The position numbers and the translations under genes were made by a program. 44,003 nucleotides of DNA from Bacteroidota bacterium. GTDB lineage: Bacteria; Bacteroidota; Bacteroidia; Bacteroidales; PUMT01. The notes below the pieces were generated by a model. That model saw only the letters and a program-made list of their open reading frames with translations. It had not been told where the DNA came from and ran no database searches. The DNA is taken from the NCBI GenBank assembly GCA_003551495.1, contig PUMT01000023.1, positions 1-44,003 of the forward strand. Direction: 5' to 3'. Of the stretch, positions 17,739 through 27,775 are shown one piece after another (the first letter of the stretch is position 1; the number at the start of each line of letters is the position of its first letter).

Positions 17739-18110
17739 GGTTTAGGAGTATTTTAGGTTTGTTAGATGAGATAATATTAAAATATTTGATTAACAAGATT
17801 AAATCTGCTAAAAACCGTAAACCTCAATTAAACATGCAGTTTTAGTGCCGGAATGAGAGTTAGCAAGACTTACTCCGGCCACATGTTTTCTCCCTGAATA
17901 TTAACTCTTTGCAACAGGGTGTATAGTGCAGCCCTGCTTTTATGTTAGAAATATAATAAAAAAGTTCAAATATTTTTTGAACTGCAATGATATATCGTCT
18001 AAAGCAAAAATATGTTTTACAACACTAATTTCCAATAAAAAAGAATGAAAGATTCAACAACCATGATTCAGGCAGCATATTAACAATGCTTTGTCTTTAT
18101 CTTTATTTTT
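17739..18110. other. Intergenic region between malic enzyme and pdxA
   Basis: 372 bp of AT-rich DNA without a convincing gene. It holds a probable pdxA terminator (17958-17983). A weaker inverted repeat, GCCGGA (17847-17852) with TCCGGC (17874-17879), lies upstream of the malic enzyme gene. The malic enzyme promoter should lie between the terminator and 17738; TAATCTTG on the minus strand near its start is a poor -7 match. No tRNA or riboswitch pattern was recognised. Confidence 0.6.
17958..17983 (-). terminator. Probable intrinsic terminator of pdxA
   Basis: On the minus strand AGTTCAAA, a 5-nt loop and TTTGAACT form a perfect 8-bp stem followed by a T-run (complement of the A-run 17958-17963). 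It lies about 130 bp after the pdxA stop, upstream of the next minus-strand gene. Confidence 0.65.
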
Positions 18111-19166
18111 CTATTCCTCCCCTCCTTCTTCAGTAAAGGTCAGACTATTATCTGTAAGTTCCCGGTACAATTTCCTGTTTTTGAATATATCGCAGGCAAG
18201 GTATACTGCCTGTCTGAAAGAGGCCGGACAAGCCTCGTTCTTCCCTGCAATCTCATATGCAGTCCCATGAGCAGGCGATGTCCTTACAACCTGAAGTCCG
18301 GCTGTATAATTTACACCCGATTCAAATACCAGCGCCTTGAATGGTGCCAGTCCCTGATCATGAAACATGGCAAGTATACCATCAAACTTGGTGAAGTTTT
18401 CTGAACCAAAGAATCCGTCAGCAGGATAAGGGCCAAGTGCCATTATTCCTTCTTCACGTGCCTGGTTTATGGCAGGTATTATCGTTTCTATCTCCTCGTT
18501 TCCTATCAGTCCACTATCCCCTGCATGCGGGTTTAATCCAAGCACTGCTATAAGCGGCTTCCTTACTGCAAAATCCTGTATAAGTGACTGGTTCATAATG
18601 CGCAGCTTATCCAGTATCCTGTTTTTGCTTATGAATCCCGGCACCTCGGAAAGTGGTATATGATCGGATAAAACACCAACCTTCATTATATCACTCACCA
18701 TTATCATCAATACCTCTTCAGTGTCAAACATGGAAGCAAGATATTCTGTATGGCCCTTGAAATTGAATCTGTCCGACTGGATATTGTGCTTGTTAATCGG
18801 GGCTGTGACGATCACATCGATCAATCCTTTCCTGGCATCATTAACAGCCATCTTCAGGGCGGCTAACGATGCTTCACCGGCAATGGATGTTGATTTCCCC
18901 AACTCCACGCGAACAGAATCGTCAAGACAATCAATTATATTAGCTCGTTTTGGATTGGCTTCGCTGGCTGAATTAATCAGATGAAAGCTGAAGTTGCTTA
19001 CATTCAAAGCCTTGCGGTGATATGCTCCCACTTTTGGTGATCCGTAAACAACCGGGGTGCAAATATCAAGCATGCGGTTATCCATAAGGGTTTTTATAAT
19101 GATCTCGTAGCTGATTCCGTTAATATCACCGTGAGTGATCCCTACTTTAATTTTTTGACTTTCCAT
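18111..19166 (-). CDS. pdxA: 4-hydroxythreonine-4-phosphate dehydrogenase PdxA
   Basis: NAD-dependent enzyme of the DXP-dependent pyridoxal 5'-phosphate pathway; its product reacts with DXP through PdxJ. The 351-residue protein shows the PdxA blocks VGITHGDINGISYEI, VTAPINKHNI, FKGHTEYLA, LGLNPHAGDSGLIG, and AMFHDQGLAPFKAL with metal-binding His and Asp. It ends with RTSPAHGTAYEIAG. Length is slightly above the E. coli enzyme (about 330). It lies 87 bp downstream of the leucyl aminopeptidase gene on the same strand. Confidence 0.95.
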   Translation of the reverse strand: MESQKIKVGITHGDINGISYEIIIKTLMDNRMLDICTPVVYGSPKVGAYHRKALNVSNFSFHLINSASEANPKRANIIDCLDDSVRVELGKSTSIAGEASLAALKMAVNDARKGLIDVIVTAPINKHNIQSDRFNFKGHTEYLASMFDTEEVLMIMVSDIMKVGVLSDHIPLSEVPGFISKNRILDKLRIMNQSLIQDFAVRKPLIAVLGLNPHAGDSGLIGNEEIETIIPAINQAREEGIMALGPYPADGFFGSENFTKFDGILAMFHDQGLAPFKALVFESGVNYTAGLQVVRTSPAHGTAYEIAGKNEACPASFRQAVYLACDIFKNRKLYRELTDNSLTFTEEGGEE

Positions 19167-19253
19167 ACAACCTGATCAAATTATTTTCTTAAATGTATTT
19201 CTTATTTTTTCCGGTAAAATGTAATAATTTATAATTAAGCAACTTTTCTGCAA

Positions 19254-20693
19254 CTATTTGATGTGCTTCAGAAAATCGTATAAAAGCCTGACTCCTACAC
19301 CACTCCCTCCTTTTGTCCGGTAACCCTCCTTTTTATGAAGATAGGCAGGTCCGGCAATGTCAAGATGTATCCAGGGATATGAAACAAAATGTTCAAGGAA
19401 CTTCCCTGCAGTTATTGTTCCGGCTGTTTTACCCCCAATATTCCTGATTACTGCAATATCAGATTTCAATGATTCCTTGTAGTCATCCCAAAGCGGAAAT
19501 TCAACAACTCTTTCATATACAGCCATGGAGCTGCCGGAAAGCTTTCTGAATACATTATCATCTGCAGTTCTCATAAGTGCTATCGCTTTCGTTCCCAATG
19601 CCGCCATAGCAGAGCCGGTCAGAGTTGCAATATCGATTACAAGTGAAGGAGCATATCTTGATGCATAAGAAAGTGCATCAGCCAGCAGAAGCCTTCCTTC
19701 TGCATCTGTATTCAAAACCTCCACTGTAGTGCCGTCGAACATTGTGATAACATCCCCCGGTACTATTGCATTTCCGTCCGGCCTGTTATCAGTTGCCGGT
19801 ATCAGTCCAACAACATGAACAGGCACCCTGTTTTTTGACACTGCATACAATGCGCCGGCAACAGAAGCAGCCCCGGCCATGTCAGATTTCATGTAATCCA
19901 TGCTGTTGTATGTGGGTTTAAGGCTAATACCTCCGGTATCGTAAACCACACCCTTTCCAACCAGTATAACCGGATTAGCGTTGACGGCATTTTCAGGTTT
20001 CCATTCAAGAACCGAAAATGTTGGCGGGTCTATACTACCTTTGTTTACCGATAATAACCCCCCCATACCCAATTCGGTTATCTTATCCCTGTCAAAAACC
20101 TCCACACTGAAACCGGCTTCACTGCCAAGCTTCTTTACCTCTTCAGCTAAATTCACAGCATTGAATCCTGAAAGCGGCTCATTTACCATGTCTCTTGTCA
20201 GGTAAACCGCCCTGCATAAAACATGAAGCTCTTCAATATCGTTTTCCGAAACATATGGACTGTTTACAAAAATCTTACCGGGATAGTACTCCTTTTTGTC
20301 CTCTTCCCTTTTGTACTTTTCAAAACGGTAACCTCCAAGCAACAACCCTTCGGCAAATGCAAGGACGGGTTCAGGATCAATAATCATATCAACCAGTACA
20401 AGTTCAGCTATTTTGTTTTCACTTATTATGGATACCAGTTTGGCCGCTTCATTACGCAGATCTTCACGGTTAATATGATTTTCCTTTGAAGGATCAGATA
20501 CAGCAACAAACACCCACCTGGAATATGAGTTGACAGCAACACTTGAAGCCCCGTCTGCAATTCTTGACTTAATATATTTCAACTCCATCGGGGTGAAAGC
20601 GTCTTCCGGCAAAGCAGTATCTCTGGTGGTAATATATACCGCAGACATGGAGGCACTTATCTCATTTGTTTTTTTAAGTATTGGCAACTTCAT
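19254..20693 (-). CDS. pepA: Leucyl aminopeptidase (M17 family)
   Basis: A cytosolic dimetal aminopeptidase of family M17 that releases N-terminal residues, preferring Leu. The 479-residue protein has a diverged N-terminal domain and a clear C-terminal catalytic domain: VGKGVVYDTGGISLKP with a metal-binding Lys and Asp, MKSDMAGAASVAGAL, and the signature NTDAEGRLLLADAL. The later block LTGSAMAALGTKAIALM also fits. It lies between the groESL terminator and pdxA. Confidence 0.93.
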   Translation of the reverse strand: MKLPILKKTNEISASMSAVYITTRDTALPEDAFTPMELKYIKSRIADGASSVAVNSYSRWVFVAVSDPSKENHINREDLRNEAAKLVSIISENKIAELVLVDMIIDPEPVLAFAEGLLLGGYRFEKYKREEDKKEYYPGKIFVNSPYVSENDIEELHVLCRAVYLTRDMVNEPLSGFNAVNLAEEVKKLGSEAGFSVEVFDRDKITELGMGGLLSVNKGSIDPPTFSVLEWKPENAVNANPVILVGKGVVYDTGGISLKPTYNSMDYMKSDMAGAASVAGALYAVSKNRVPVHVVGLIPATDNRPDGNAIVPGDVITMFDGTTVEVLNTDAEGRLLLADALSYASRYAPSLVIDIATLTGSAMAALGTKAIALMRTADDNVFRKLSGSSMAVYERVVEFPLWDDYKESLKSDIAVIRNIGGKTAGTITAGKFLEHFVSYPWIHLDIAGPAYLHKKEGYRTKGGSGVGVRLLYDFLKHIK

Positions 20694-20830
20694 AAGAAAA
20701 TATTTTTATTAACTAATTGACCTTATGCATCTTACCATGGACGATTGATCTGCCTGAAGCAGATACCGGATTTTTCAGAAGTTTTAACCTAAGTCACGGT
20801 TTAACCACATGCAATTTAAAAAAATAATAC

Positions 20831-20911
20831 AAAAAAAGTGCATCAAAGCCACCACTTGCCGGAACCACACTGCTCCAACAAGTTACAACCGGCTTTCAAT
20901 GCACTTTTTTT
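20831..20911. terminator. Long hairpin terminator after groEL
   Basis: AAAAAAAGTGCAT (20831-20843) pairs perfectly with ATGCACTTTTTTT (20899-20911), and inside it AAAGCC (20845-20850) pairs with GGCTTT (20891-20896). The internal arm ACTTG/CAAGT may fold too. It begins 18 bp after the groEL stop and has a T-tail in both directions. At 81 nt it is longer than a typical terminator hairpin. Confidence 0.85.
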
Positions 20912-20928
20912 GATCTCCGTAAAATATT

Positions 20929-22575
<1,647 letters not shown>

Positions 22576-22621
22576 TTATTTTTATTCCACTTAAATTTCA
22601 ATATTACAAAGGTTTATTTTA

Positions 22622-22900
22622 TTAATCTATCAGCAGAATATCATCTTCCCGCATTATAAGATAATCCTTTTCACCTATCCTGACTTCCGTGCCGGCATAT
22701 TTGCCGTAGAGAACAATATCACCAGGTTTAACAGTCATTGGCTCATCTTTCTTTCCTTCACCAACCGCCACCACGGTACCCTTTTGCGGCTTTTCCTGGG
22801 CTGATTCGGGTATATATATACCACCGGTTGTTTTTACTTCTGCATCATGAGGTTCGATAAGAACCCTGTCTTTTAATGGTTTCTGTTTAATAGCAGCCAT
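22622..22900 (-). CDS. groES: 10-kDa co-chaperonin GroES
   Basis: Heptameric lid of the GroEL chamber. The 92-residue protein has the family features [30 protein letters not shown] (mobile loop) and the [14 protein letters not shown] and [11 protein letters not shown] blocks. It is the first gene of the groES-groEL pair. No CIRCE element (TTAGCACTC, N9, GAGTGCTAA) lies upstream. A 6-bp inverted repeat at 23020-23039 is the only visible candidate operator. Confidence 0.99.
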   Translation of the reverse strand: MAAIKQKPLKDRVLIEPHDAEVKTTGGIYIPESAQEKPQKGTVVAVGEGKKDEPMTVKPGDIVLYGKYAGTEVRIGEKDYLIMREDDILLID

Positions 22901-23019
22901 TTGATCTTTTAATTTTATTGGTTAGACATTTTAAAATAGTTTGCAAAATTTCACCCTACTTCTTCATAATTTATGCCAAAAGTCAAAAAGATGGAAAGAT
23001 ATGATTTTTGAGGTTTATC

Positions 23020-23039
23020 ACGTCAGTCAAACATGACGT
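23020..23039 (-). promoter_or_regulatory. Inverted repeat upstream of groES
   Basis: ACGTCA and TGACGT with an 8-bp spacer, about 120 bp upstream of the groES ATG. It is the only clear dyad between the secG terminator and groES. Possible heat-shock or stress operator; function not shown. Confidence 0.35.
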
Positions 23040-23113
23040 TATTGCGGGCACAAAAAGAGAGCTTATTTCGTAAATTCCTGAATTACTTTATGTTGAAAAC
23101 CCTGGCGCAAAAT

Positions 23114-23146
23114 AAAAAAGTGTCAGCATAATGACATACTGACACT
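23114..23146 (-). terminator. Intrinsic terminator after secG
   Basis: On the minus strand AGTGTCAG, a 12-nt loop and CTGACACT form a perfect 8-bp stem, followed by a T-run (complement of A23114-23119). It lies about 50 bp after the secG stop and separates secG from groES, which therefore should have its own promoter. Confidence 0.85.
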
Positions 23147-23194
23147 CCTGTAAACTGTTAACCGGACATTCCGGCTTTTCAGGAATCAATTCCT

Positions 23195-23617
23195 TTAAGG
23201 ATTTTCCTGTGGTGGAAGAATATCTTCAGGATCTTCCTGTGGCGGGAGCATATCTTCAGGGTCAACCGGAGGAACTTCCTCCTCAACCGGAATTTCCCCG
23301 GGCTCCTGTACCGGGAAGGTTGGAACACCCTGCGAAGGATCAATCCGGCGATCCATCTCCTCTTCAATTATTGATCTTTCAACTTCCATTTCTGCACGCG
23401 GTATTGATGCTGCAGCAAGCAAGCTGAGGATCATGAGGCTTGCCGCCAGTGTCCATGTAGTCTTTTCAAGAAAATCAGCTGTTTTTCTCACTCCCATCAC
23501 CTGATTGGAGGAAGAAAAGTTTGCTGCGAGTCCGCCTCCTTTTGAATTCTGCACAAGCACTATCATTACCAGCAGAATCGCCACAATGAAAATTAATGCT
23601 GAAATAACTGTAAACAT
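23195..23617 (-). CDS. secG: Preprotein translocase subunit SecG with acidic Pro-rich tail
   Basis: Small inner-membrane subunit of the SecYEG channel. Residues 1-75 are normal SecG: a first membrane helix (VISALIFIVAILLVMIVLVQ), the conserved NSKGGGLAANF loop, and a second helix around LAASLMILSLLAA. The remaining 65 residues are an acidic, proline-rich extension (PVEEEVPPVDPEDMLPPQED...) containing two imperfect copies of DPEDxLPPQE from a 30-bp DNA repeat. Such extended tails occur in Bacteroidota SecG. It follows the TPR gene by 15 bp and ends before a hairpin terminator. Confidence 0.93.
   Translation of the reverse strand: MFTVISALIFIVAILLVMIVLVQNSKGGGLAANFSSSNQVMGVRKTADFLEKTTWTLAASLMILSLLAAASIPRAEMEVERSIIEEEMDRRIDPSQGVPTFPVQEPGEIPVEEEVPPVDPEDMLPPQEDPEDILPPQENP
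23204..23263 (-). repeat. Two 30-bp imperfect repeats in the secG tail
   Basis: 23204-23233 and 23234-23263 match at 26 of 30 positions and each encodes a DPEDxLPPQE unit in frame, so tail length can change without a frameshift. Confidence 0.85.
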
Positions 23618-23632
23618 AACTTTAACCCTTTC

Positions 23633-24994
23633 TTATTGTGATTGATTAATAATACGTTTTATCTTTTCAATTTGTTTTGCAAAGTAACCATATTTTTCCG
23701 GATATTTCAAACTTAATTTCTCATAAGCATAAATAGCTTTTTGGTAATGCTTCTGCTGAATGTATATCCTGGCGAGGGTTTCGGTGAAAAACTCTTCACT
23801 CTCGCTGGCACTGGTAGCAGATATATCTACTGTTTCCCCTTCATCAGGAGGATGTTCACCTGGCTCAATACGCGGTTTATTTTCCAGAAAGCGCTCAATA
23901 AGATCATCATTGCTTTCAGTGTGCGTATCTGAAGAAGTGTCGATATCTGAGGAAGTGCTTGTAACTCCGGAAGTGCCCGGCTCATCACTGCTTTTGTCCC
24001 ATTGCGGTTCAATAATTTCAAGCCATTTTGAGAAAGGGTAAGTCTCCCGAGGGGCATCCGTACTTTTTTCTTTTTCACCATCCGGTTTTTCAACCGGCAT
24101 CTCACTTTCCATCTCCTTTTCAACAGAAACCTGATCTTCCTCACCGGTTTCTTCAATATCCCCGGCCTCCAGTTTCCCTTCCCCGGCATCTAAATCCAGA
24201 AGATCATCCTCATTTAATGGCTCTTCCTCCTTCACTTCCACACTAACTTCATCATCCCCTGTGACAGTTTTACCCGTATCTTCTTCCTCGTTCTTTTCCG
24301 AGCTTTCAGGATCAACTCCCTGCAGCAAACCTACTTCCTCCCTTTTCTTTTTATAATCCTCAATTTCCCGCAAAATCCTGTCAGCAAGCGACTCTTCGCC
24401 TGATTCACCTGCTTCAGAATCACCTTCTTTCTTTTCTGCCTCAACTGTTTCAGAATCACCTTCTTTCTTTTCTGCCTCAACTGTTTCAGCATCACCTTCT
24501 TTCTTTTCTGCTTCTTTATGTGTGGAAGCAGCCTCCTCTTTCTCTTCCCTTTCTTCTCCTACTGTTTCAGGTAAAGCGCCCTCTTTTGATGCATCATCCG
24601 GAACCTGACTGTCTGCTTCACCCTCTTCTGGGATTTCTGACTGTTTAGTGTCCCCGGGAATTTCCTCAACCTTACCATCAGTCAATGCCGTTTCATTTTC
24701 GGGGATTATTCCCCGGTCATCTGTATGGGAAACTGATTGCCCCCCGTAACCTGACTGAGCAGCATAGTCGTGTACAAGCCTGAACATCTTTTCCCTGTCC
24801 CCGGCATATGCGGCAGAGAGGTTCAACTGTCCTGAAAAATTTAAATCGTCGGTATTTTTCAGGTTTTTCACCATCAGCAAATGGGCAGTATGAAAATAGG
24901 GGTAACGGAGCAAAAGATCCCTTATGCCTTCAAGACTGCTTTTGTCGAGCAATTGCGGGTTATTCAGATAGTTGATAAATTCTTCCCTCTTCAT
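23633..24994 (-). CDS. TPR protein with long acidic repeat region
   Basis: About 453 residues, unknown function, no signal peptide. The N-terminus (MKREEFINYLNN... to about residue 75) is an alpha-helical folded region with LLRYPYFHTAHLLMVKNL. The central 300 residues are acidic and low in complexity, including a tandem 12-residue repeat of the type ETVEAEKKEGDS. The C-terminus (FFTETLARIYIQQKHYQKAIYAYEKL) is a tetratricopeptide repeat. Upstream TTG at 25006 keeps the frame open, but the ATG at 24994 is the better start. It lies between lptE and secG, so an envelope or export role is plausible but unproven. Confidence 0.75.
   Translation of the reverse strand: MKREEFINYLNNPQLLDKSSLEGIRDLLLRYPYFHTAHLLMVKNLKNTDDLNFSGQLNLSAAYAGDREKMFRLVHDYAAQSGYGGQSVSHTDDRGIIPENETALTDGKVEEIPGDTKQSEIPEEGEADSQVPDDASKEGALPETVGEEREEKEEAASTHKEAEKKEGDAETVEAEKKEGDSETVEAEKKEGDSEAGESGEESLADRILREIEDYKKKREEVGLLQGVDPESSEKNEEEDTGKTVTGDDEVSVEVKEEEPLNEDDLLDLDAGEGKLEAGDIEETGEEDQVSVEKEMESEMPVEKPDGEKEKSTDAPRETYPFSKWLEIIEPQWDKSSDEPGTSGVTSTSSDIDTSSDTHTESNDDLIERFLENKPRIEPGEHPPDEGETVDISATSASESEEFFTETLARIYIQQKHYQKAIYAYEKLSLKYPEKYGYFAKQIEKIKRIINQSQ
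24414..24514 (-). repeat. In-frame 36-bp tandem repeat in the TPR protein gene
   Basis: 24414-24449 and 24450-24485 are identical 36-bp units; a third, partial copy runs from 24486 to about 24514 and diverges at its end. Each unit encodes 12 residues (AEKKEGDSETVE), so copy-number change keeps the reading frame. Confidence 0.95.
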
Positions 24995-25113
24995 TCGCTC
25001 CAGCAAGATTAATTTGATTATTATTCTACGGGTTTGAATACATTAAAGTTTGCTGCACGGAACCCCGTCCTTTTTAAAATCCCTGCATGCGGGAAATCCA
25101 TAAGCAAAAAATA

Positions 25114-25659
25114 TCACCAGTTTACAAAAGCATAGTTGAAAATATCCTGTATCAGTTCGTCAATGATCTTTTCCACCAGCTGTGCCTCCACAGCATCAAG
25201 TCCCACATCCGCATCATAATCGGCATGCCTTGAAAATGTCCTTTCAAAATCATTGTCAGGGTCAACTTTGTTGGTAAACCTGACCCTCACCGAGATTGTA
25301 AGCCTTTCCTGGGAAGCCCTTTCATCAGCTCCTACCGATACAGGTTGTGTCCTGTAATCGGTTATTTCGCCTTCAAAATTCACATCCCCAATATCGCTTA
25401 CAAGTGTCAGCCTTGTCCTTGCCTCAAACACATCCTGCATATTTTCTGTCAGATCCTGGCTGAGGGTCGGTGAACTTGTAGGCGCATTGTTCTGGAAGTA
25501 CTGTACCGAAATGGTTTCAAGCCTGGGTGAAATTGAAGCCCCGGTAAAGGAATAATTTACACTACATCCTGCCAGAAATGCAACCAACAAGACAAAGGCA
25601 ATCAGACCGCCTTTCCTGATAGCAGCTGACCCGGTCCCTGTTGTTATTTTTCTTTCCAT
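25114..25659 (-). CDS. lptE: LptE-like lipoprotein (LPS assembly)
   Basis: A 181-residue lipoprotein: hydrophobic signal ending in the lipobox LAGC (Cys32), followed by SVNYSFTGASISPRLETISVQYFQN. This start and the later ALVEKIIDEL-type helix are typical of the Bacteroidota LptE family. LptE plugs the LptD barrel that inserts lipopolysaccharide in the outer membrane. The frame extends to a TTG at 25674 that overlaps the upstream gene; ATG 25659 is preferred, 7 bp after the stop of the sigma-54 regulator. Family assignment rests on overall pattern and context, as LptE sequences vary widely. Confidence 0.75.
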   Translation of the reverse strand: MERKITTGTGSAAIRKGGLIAFVLLVAFLAGCSVNYSFTGASISPRLETISVQYFQNNAPTSSPTLSQDLTENMQDVFEARTRLTLVSDIGDVNFEGEITDYRTQPVSVGADERASQERLTISVRVRFTNKVDPDNDFERTFSRHADYDADVGLDAVEAQLVEKIIDELIQDIFNYAFVNW

Positions 25660-25666
25660 ACTTATA

Positions 25667-26890
25667 TTACTCAATATTATACTGTTTTATTTTCCTGTAA
25701 AGGGTACGTTCTGAAATTCCAAGCTCCTCTGCTGCAAGTTTGCGTCTTCCGTTGAATTTCTCCAATGCTCTCCTTATCATCTCCACCTCCTTATCCTGAA
25801 GTGAAAGCGATTCTTCAACAAACTCCTCAGTGTCTTCTATATTGCTCTGCTCATGAGGATTAACTTCATAATTTCCATCACGGTGCTCTTCATGGAGTTC
25901 ATGTGAAGAGGGATAGAGTTTTTTCAGCAGTCTGGTATTGTGTTCATAATCGGGATCCTCGGGGTTTTTACTTATAATGTCATATACAAGCTTTTTCAGA
26001 TCGCTCATATCATTTTTCATATCAAAAAGGATATTGTAGAGTATCTCCCTGTCTGTTGCAAAAGATCTGTTTTCCTGGTCCTTTATAATTGCCGGAAGTT
26101 TATTCTCCATATAGTCGGGCAGATACCTTTTCAAAGTATCTGCATCTATTTCCCTCTCTTTTTCTATAATGGAAAGTTGCTCTGTTATATTTTTCAGCTG
26201 ACGAATATTGCCCGGCCATTCAAAATTCTCAAGCATATTGAGAGCTTGCGGCGTGAGTGTTATTTCAGGCATGCGGTACCTTTCAGCAAAATCAAGTGAA
26301 AATTTCCGGAAAAGGAGAATTATATCCTCCTTTCTCTCACGAAGGGGGGGGATAAGTACAGGTACGGTATTTAGCCTGTAATAAAGATCTTCGCGGAACT
26401 TGTTTTCTGTTATTGCATCAATAATATTCACATTGGTTGCAGCGATTACCCGAACATCAGTCTTTTGCACCTTTGAGGAACCTACCCTGATATATTCACC
26501 AGTCTCCAGGACTCTGAGCAGTCTTACCTGAGTTGCCATAGGAAGCTCCGATACCTCATCAAGGAATATTGTCCCTTTGTCAGCCACCTCAAAGTAACCT
26601 TTACGGCTTTCATGCGCACCGGTGAATGAACCCTTTTCATGACCGAACAATTCCGAATCTATTGTACCTTCGGGTATTGCACCGCAGTTTACAGCTATAT
26701 AGGGACCGTGCTTCCTGGCGCTGAACTGGTGAATAATCTGAGGGAAAACTTCCTTGCCTGTACCGCTTTCACCGGAAATAAGTACAGAAAGATCGGTTGG
26801 GGCAACCCTGTATGCCACCTCGATCGCCCTGTTCAAACCGGCAGAATTACCGATAATTCCAAATCTCCTTTTTATTGCCTGAACATCCAT
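25667..26890 (-). CDS. Sigma-54-dependent transcriptional activator without receiver domain
   Basis: A 407-residue bacterial enhancer-binding protein. The AAA+ domain starts almost at the N-terminus: Walker A GESGTGKE (40-47), sigma-54 contact loop GSFTGA (87-92, canonical GAFTGA with Ser for Ala) and Walker B GTIFLDEV. A Fis-type helix-turn-helix closes the protein (KLAAEELGISERTLYRKIKQYNIE). There is no receiver, GAF or PAS domain, so its signal must come by another route. It is the first gene of the run to lptE, the TPR gene and secG. A candidate promoter and palindrome lie upstream. Target genes cannot be told from the window. Confidence 0.92.
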   Translation of the reverse strand: MDVQAIKRRFGIIGNSAGLNRAIEVAYRVAPTDLSVLISGESGTGKEVFPQIIHQFSARKHGPYIAVNCGAIPEGTIDSELFGHEKGSFTGAHESRKGYFEVADKGTIFLDEVSELPMATQVRLLRVLETGEYIRVGSSKVQKTDVRVIAATNVNIIDAITENKFREDLYYRLNTVPVLIPPLRERKEDIILLFRKFSLDFAERYRMPEITLTPQALNMLENFEWPGNIRQLKNITEQLSIIEKEREIDADTLKRYLPDYMENKLPAIIKDQENRSFATDREILYNILFDMKNDMSDLKKLVYDIISKNPEDPDYEHNTRLLKKLYPSSHELHEEHRDGNYEVNPHEQSNIEDTEEFVEESLSLQDKEVEMIRRALEKFNGRRKLAAEELGISERTLYRKIKQYNIE

Positions 26891-26914
26891 TTTTTATATA
26901 CTCCTGTCAATTTG

Positions 26915-26945
26915 TTGTTCCGAACAAACAAACATGACAAAATTA
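26915..26945 (-). promoter_or_regulatory. Candidate promoter and palindrome of the sigma-54 regulator operon
   Basis: On the minus strand TAATTTTG (26938-26945) fits the TAnnTTTG -7 box. Just downstream is the palindrome TTGTTC C GAACAA (26915-26927), about where transcription would begin, ahead of the ATG at 26890. No clear -33 TTG at the usual spacing was found. The dyad could be an operator or a leader hairpin. Confidence 0.45.
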
Positions 26946-27015
26946 CAATTTAAATAGTTTTTTATTTATTTTACAACGATAAAATATCAGTTATTAATCT
27001 GCAAATCCTATAAAT

Positions 27016-27759
27016 ATGTTCATAGCAGGGATTATTCCGGCACGTTACGCATCCACCCGGCTGCCAGGCAAACCTCTCGCAGTAATAAAAGGGAAGCCCA
27101 TGATCCAGCATGTTTACGAACGCTCTGCTGAAGCTCTCGGTTATGTTGCCGTTGCAACAGACGACGACAGGATTAAAGATGCTGTTATGCAATTTGGCGG
27201 AAGGGTAGTGATGACCTCCCGGGAACACAGGAGCGGAACCGACCGCTGTGCTGAGGCAGTTGTTAAAATTTCTGATGAGACAGGTGAAAAACCCGATGCA
27301 GTTATAAACATTCAGGGAGATGAACCTTTCATCAAACCTGGGCAGATTAGTCAGCTGGCAGAGGCATTCAATGATCCTTCAGTACATATTGCCACATTGA
27401 TAAAGCAAATTGATAACAACGAAGAACTGTTTGACCCGGCACTACCCAAGGTGGTCTTCAATATTAAAAATGAGGCGCTCTATTTCAGCCGCTGGCCGCT
27501 TCCTTATGTAAGAGATGTGGAAAAAAATTCCTGGACAGAAAAGTTCAGTTTTTACCGGCATCTTGGGATGTACGGGTACCGAACCGCCACCCTGACGGAA
27601 ATTGCAAAACTTATGCCCTCCCCGCTTGAGTGTGCCGAATCCCTTGAACAAAACAGGTGGCTGGAGAACTGTTATATAATAAAGGTAATAGTAACCGAAT
27701 ACGGCTCCTTTTCAGTCGACACCCCCGAAGACCTTCAAAAGGCAAATAATTTACAATAA
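27016..27759 (+). CDS. kdsB: CMP-Kdo synthetase KdsB
   Basis: 3-deoxy-manno-octulosonate cytidylyltransferase, which activates Kdo with CTP for lipopolysaccharide inner-core synthesis. The 247-residue protein has the N-terminal IPARYASTRLPGKPL nucleotide-binding motif, VAVATDDDRI, the SGTDRCAEA block, NIQGDEPFI and the later YFSRWPLPYVRD and FYRHLGMYGYR segments. Length and motifs are normal. It is divergent from the sigma-54 regulator gene and ends 16 bp from the convergent GSCFA gene. Confidence 0.97.
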   Translation: MFIAGIIPARYASTRLPGKPLAVIKGKPMIQHVYERSAEALGYVAVATDDDRIKDAVMQFGGRVVMTSREHRSGTDRCAEAVVKISDETGEKPDAVINIQGDEPFIKPGQISQLAEAFNDPSVHIATLIKQIDNNEELFDPALPKVVFNIKNEALYFSRWPLPYVRDVEKNSWTEKFSFYRHLGMYGYRTATLTEIAKLMPSPLECAESLEQNRWLENCYIIKVIVTEYGSFSVDTPEDLQKANNLQ

Positions 27760-27775
27760 TTCTTCCTCCTGCATA

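Noticed and set aside
17847-17879. GCCGGA/TCCGGC inverted repeat as a riboswitch or operator
   Set aside because: Only 6-bp arms with a 21-nt loop and no recognised riboswitch core; too weak to call as a separate feature.
22901-23113. CIRCE/HrcA operator before groES
   Set aside because: Neither half-site TTAGCACTC nor GAGTGCTAA is present on either strand.
24414-24514. Possible CRISPR or minisatellite array
   Set aside because: The 36-bp units are contiguous, in frame and encode a 12-residue acidic repeat of the TPR protein.
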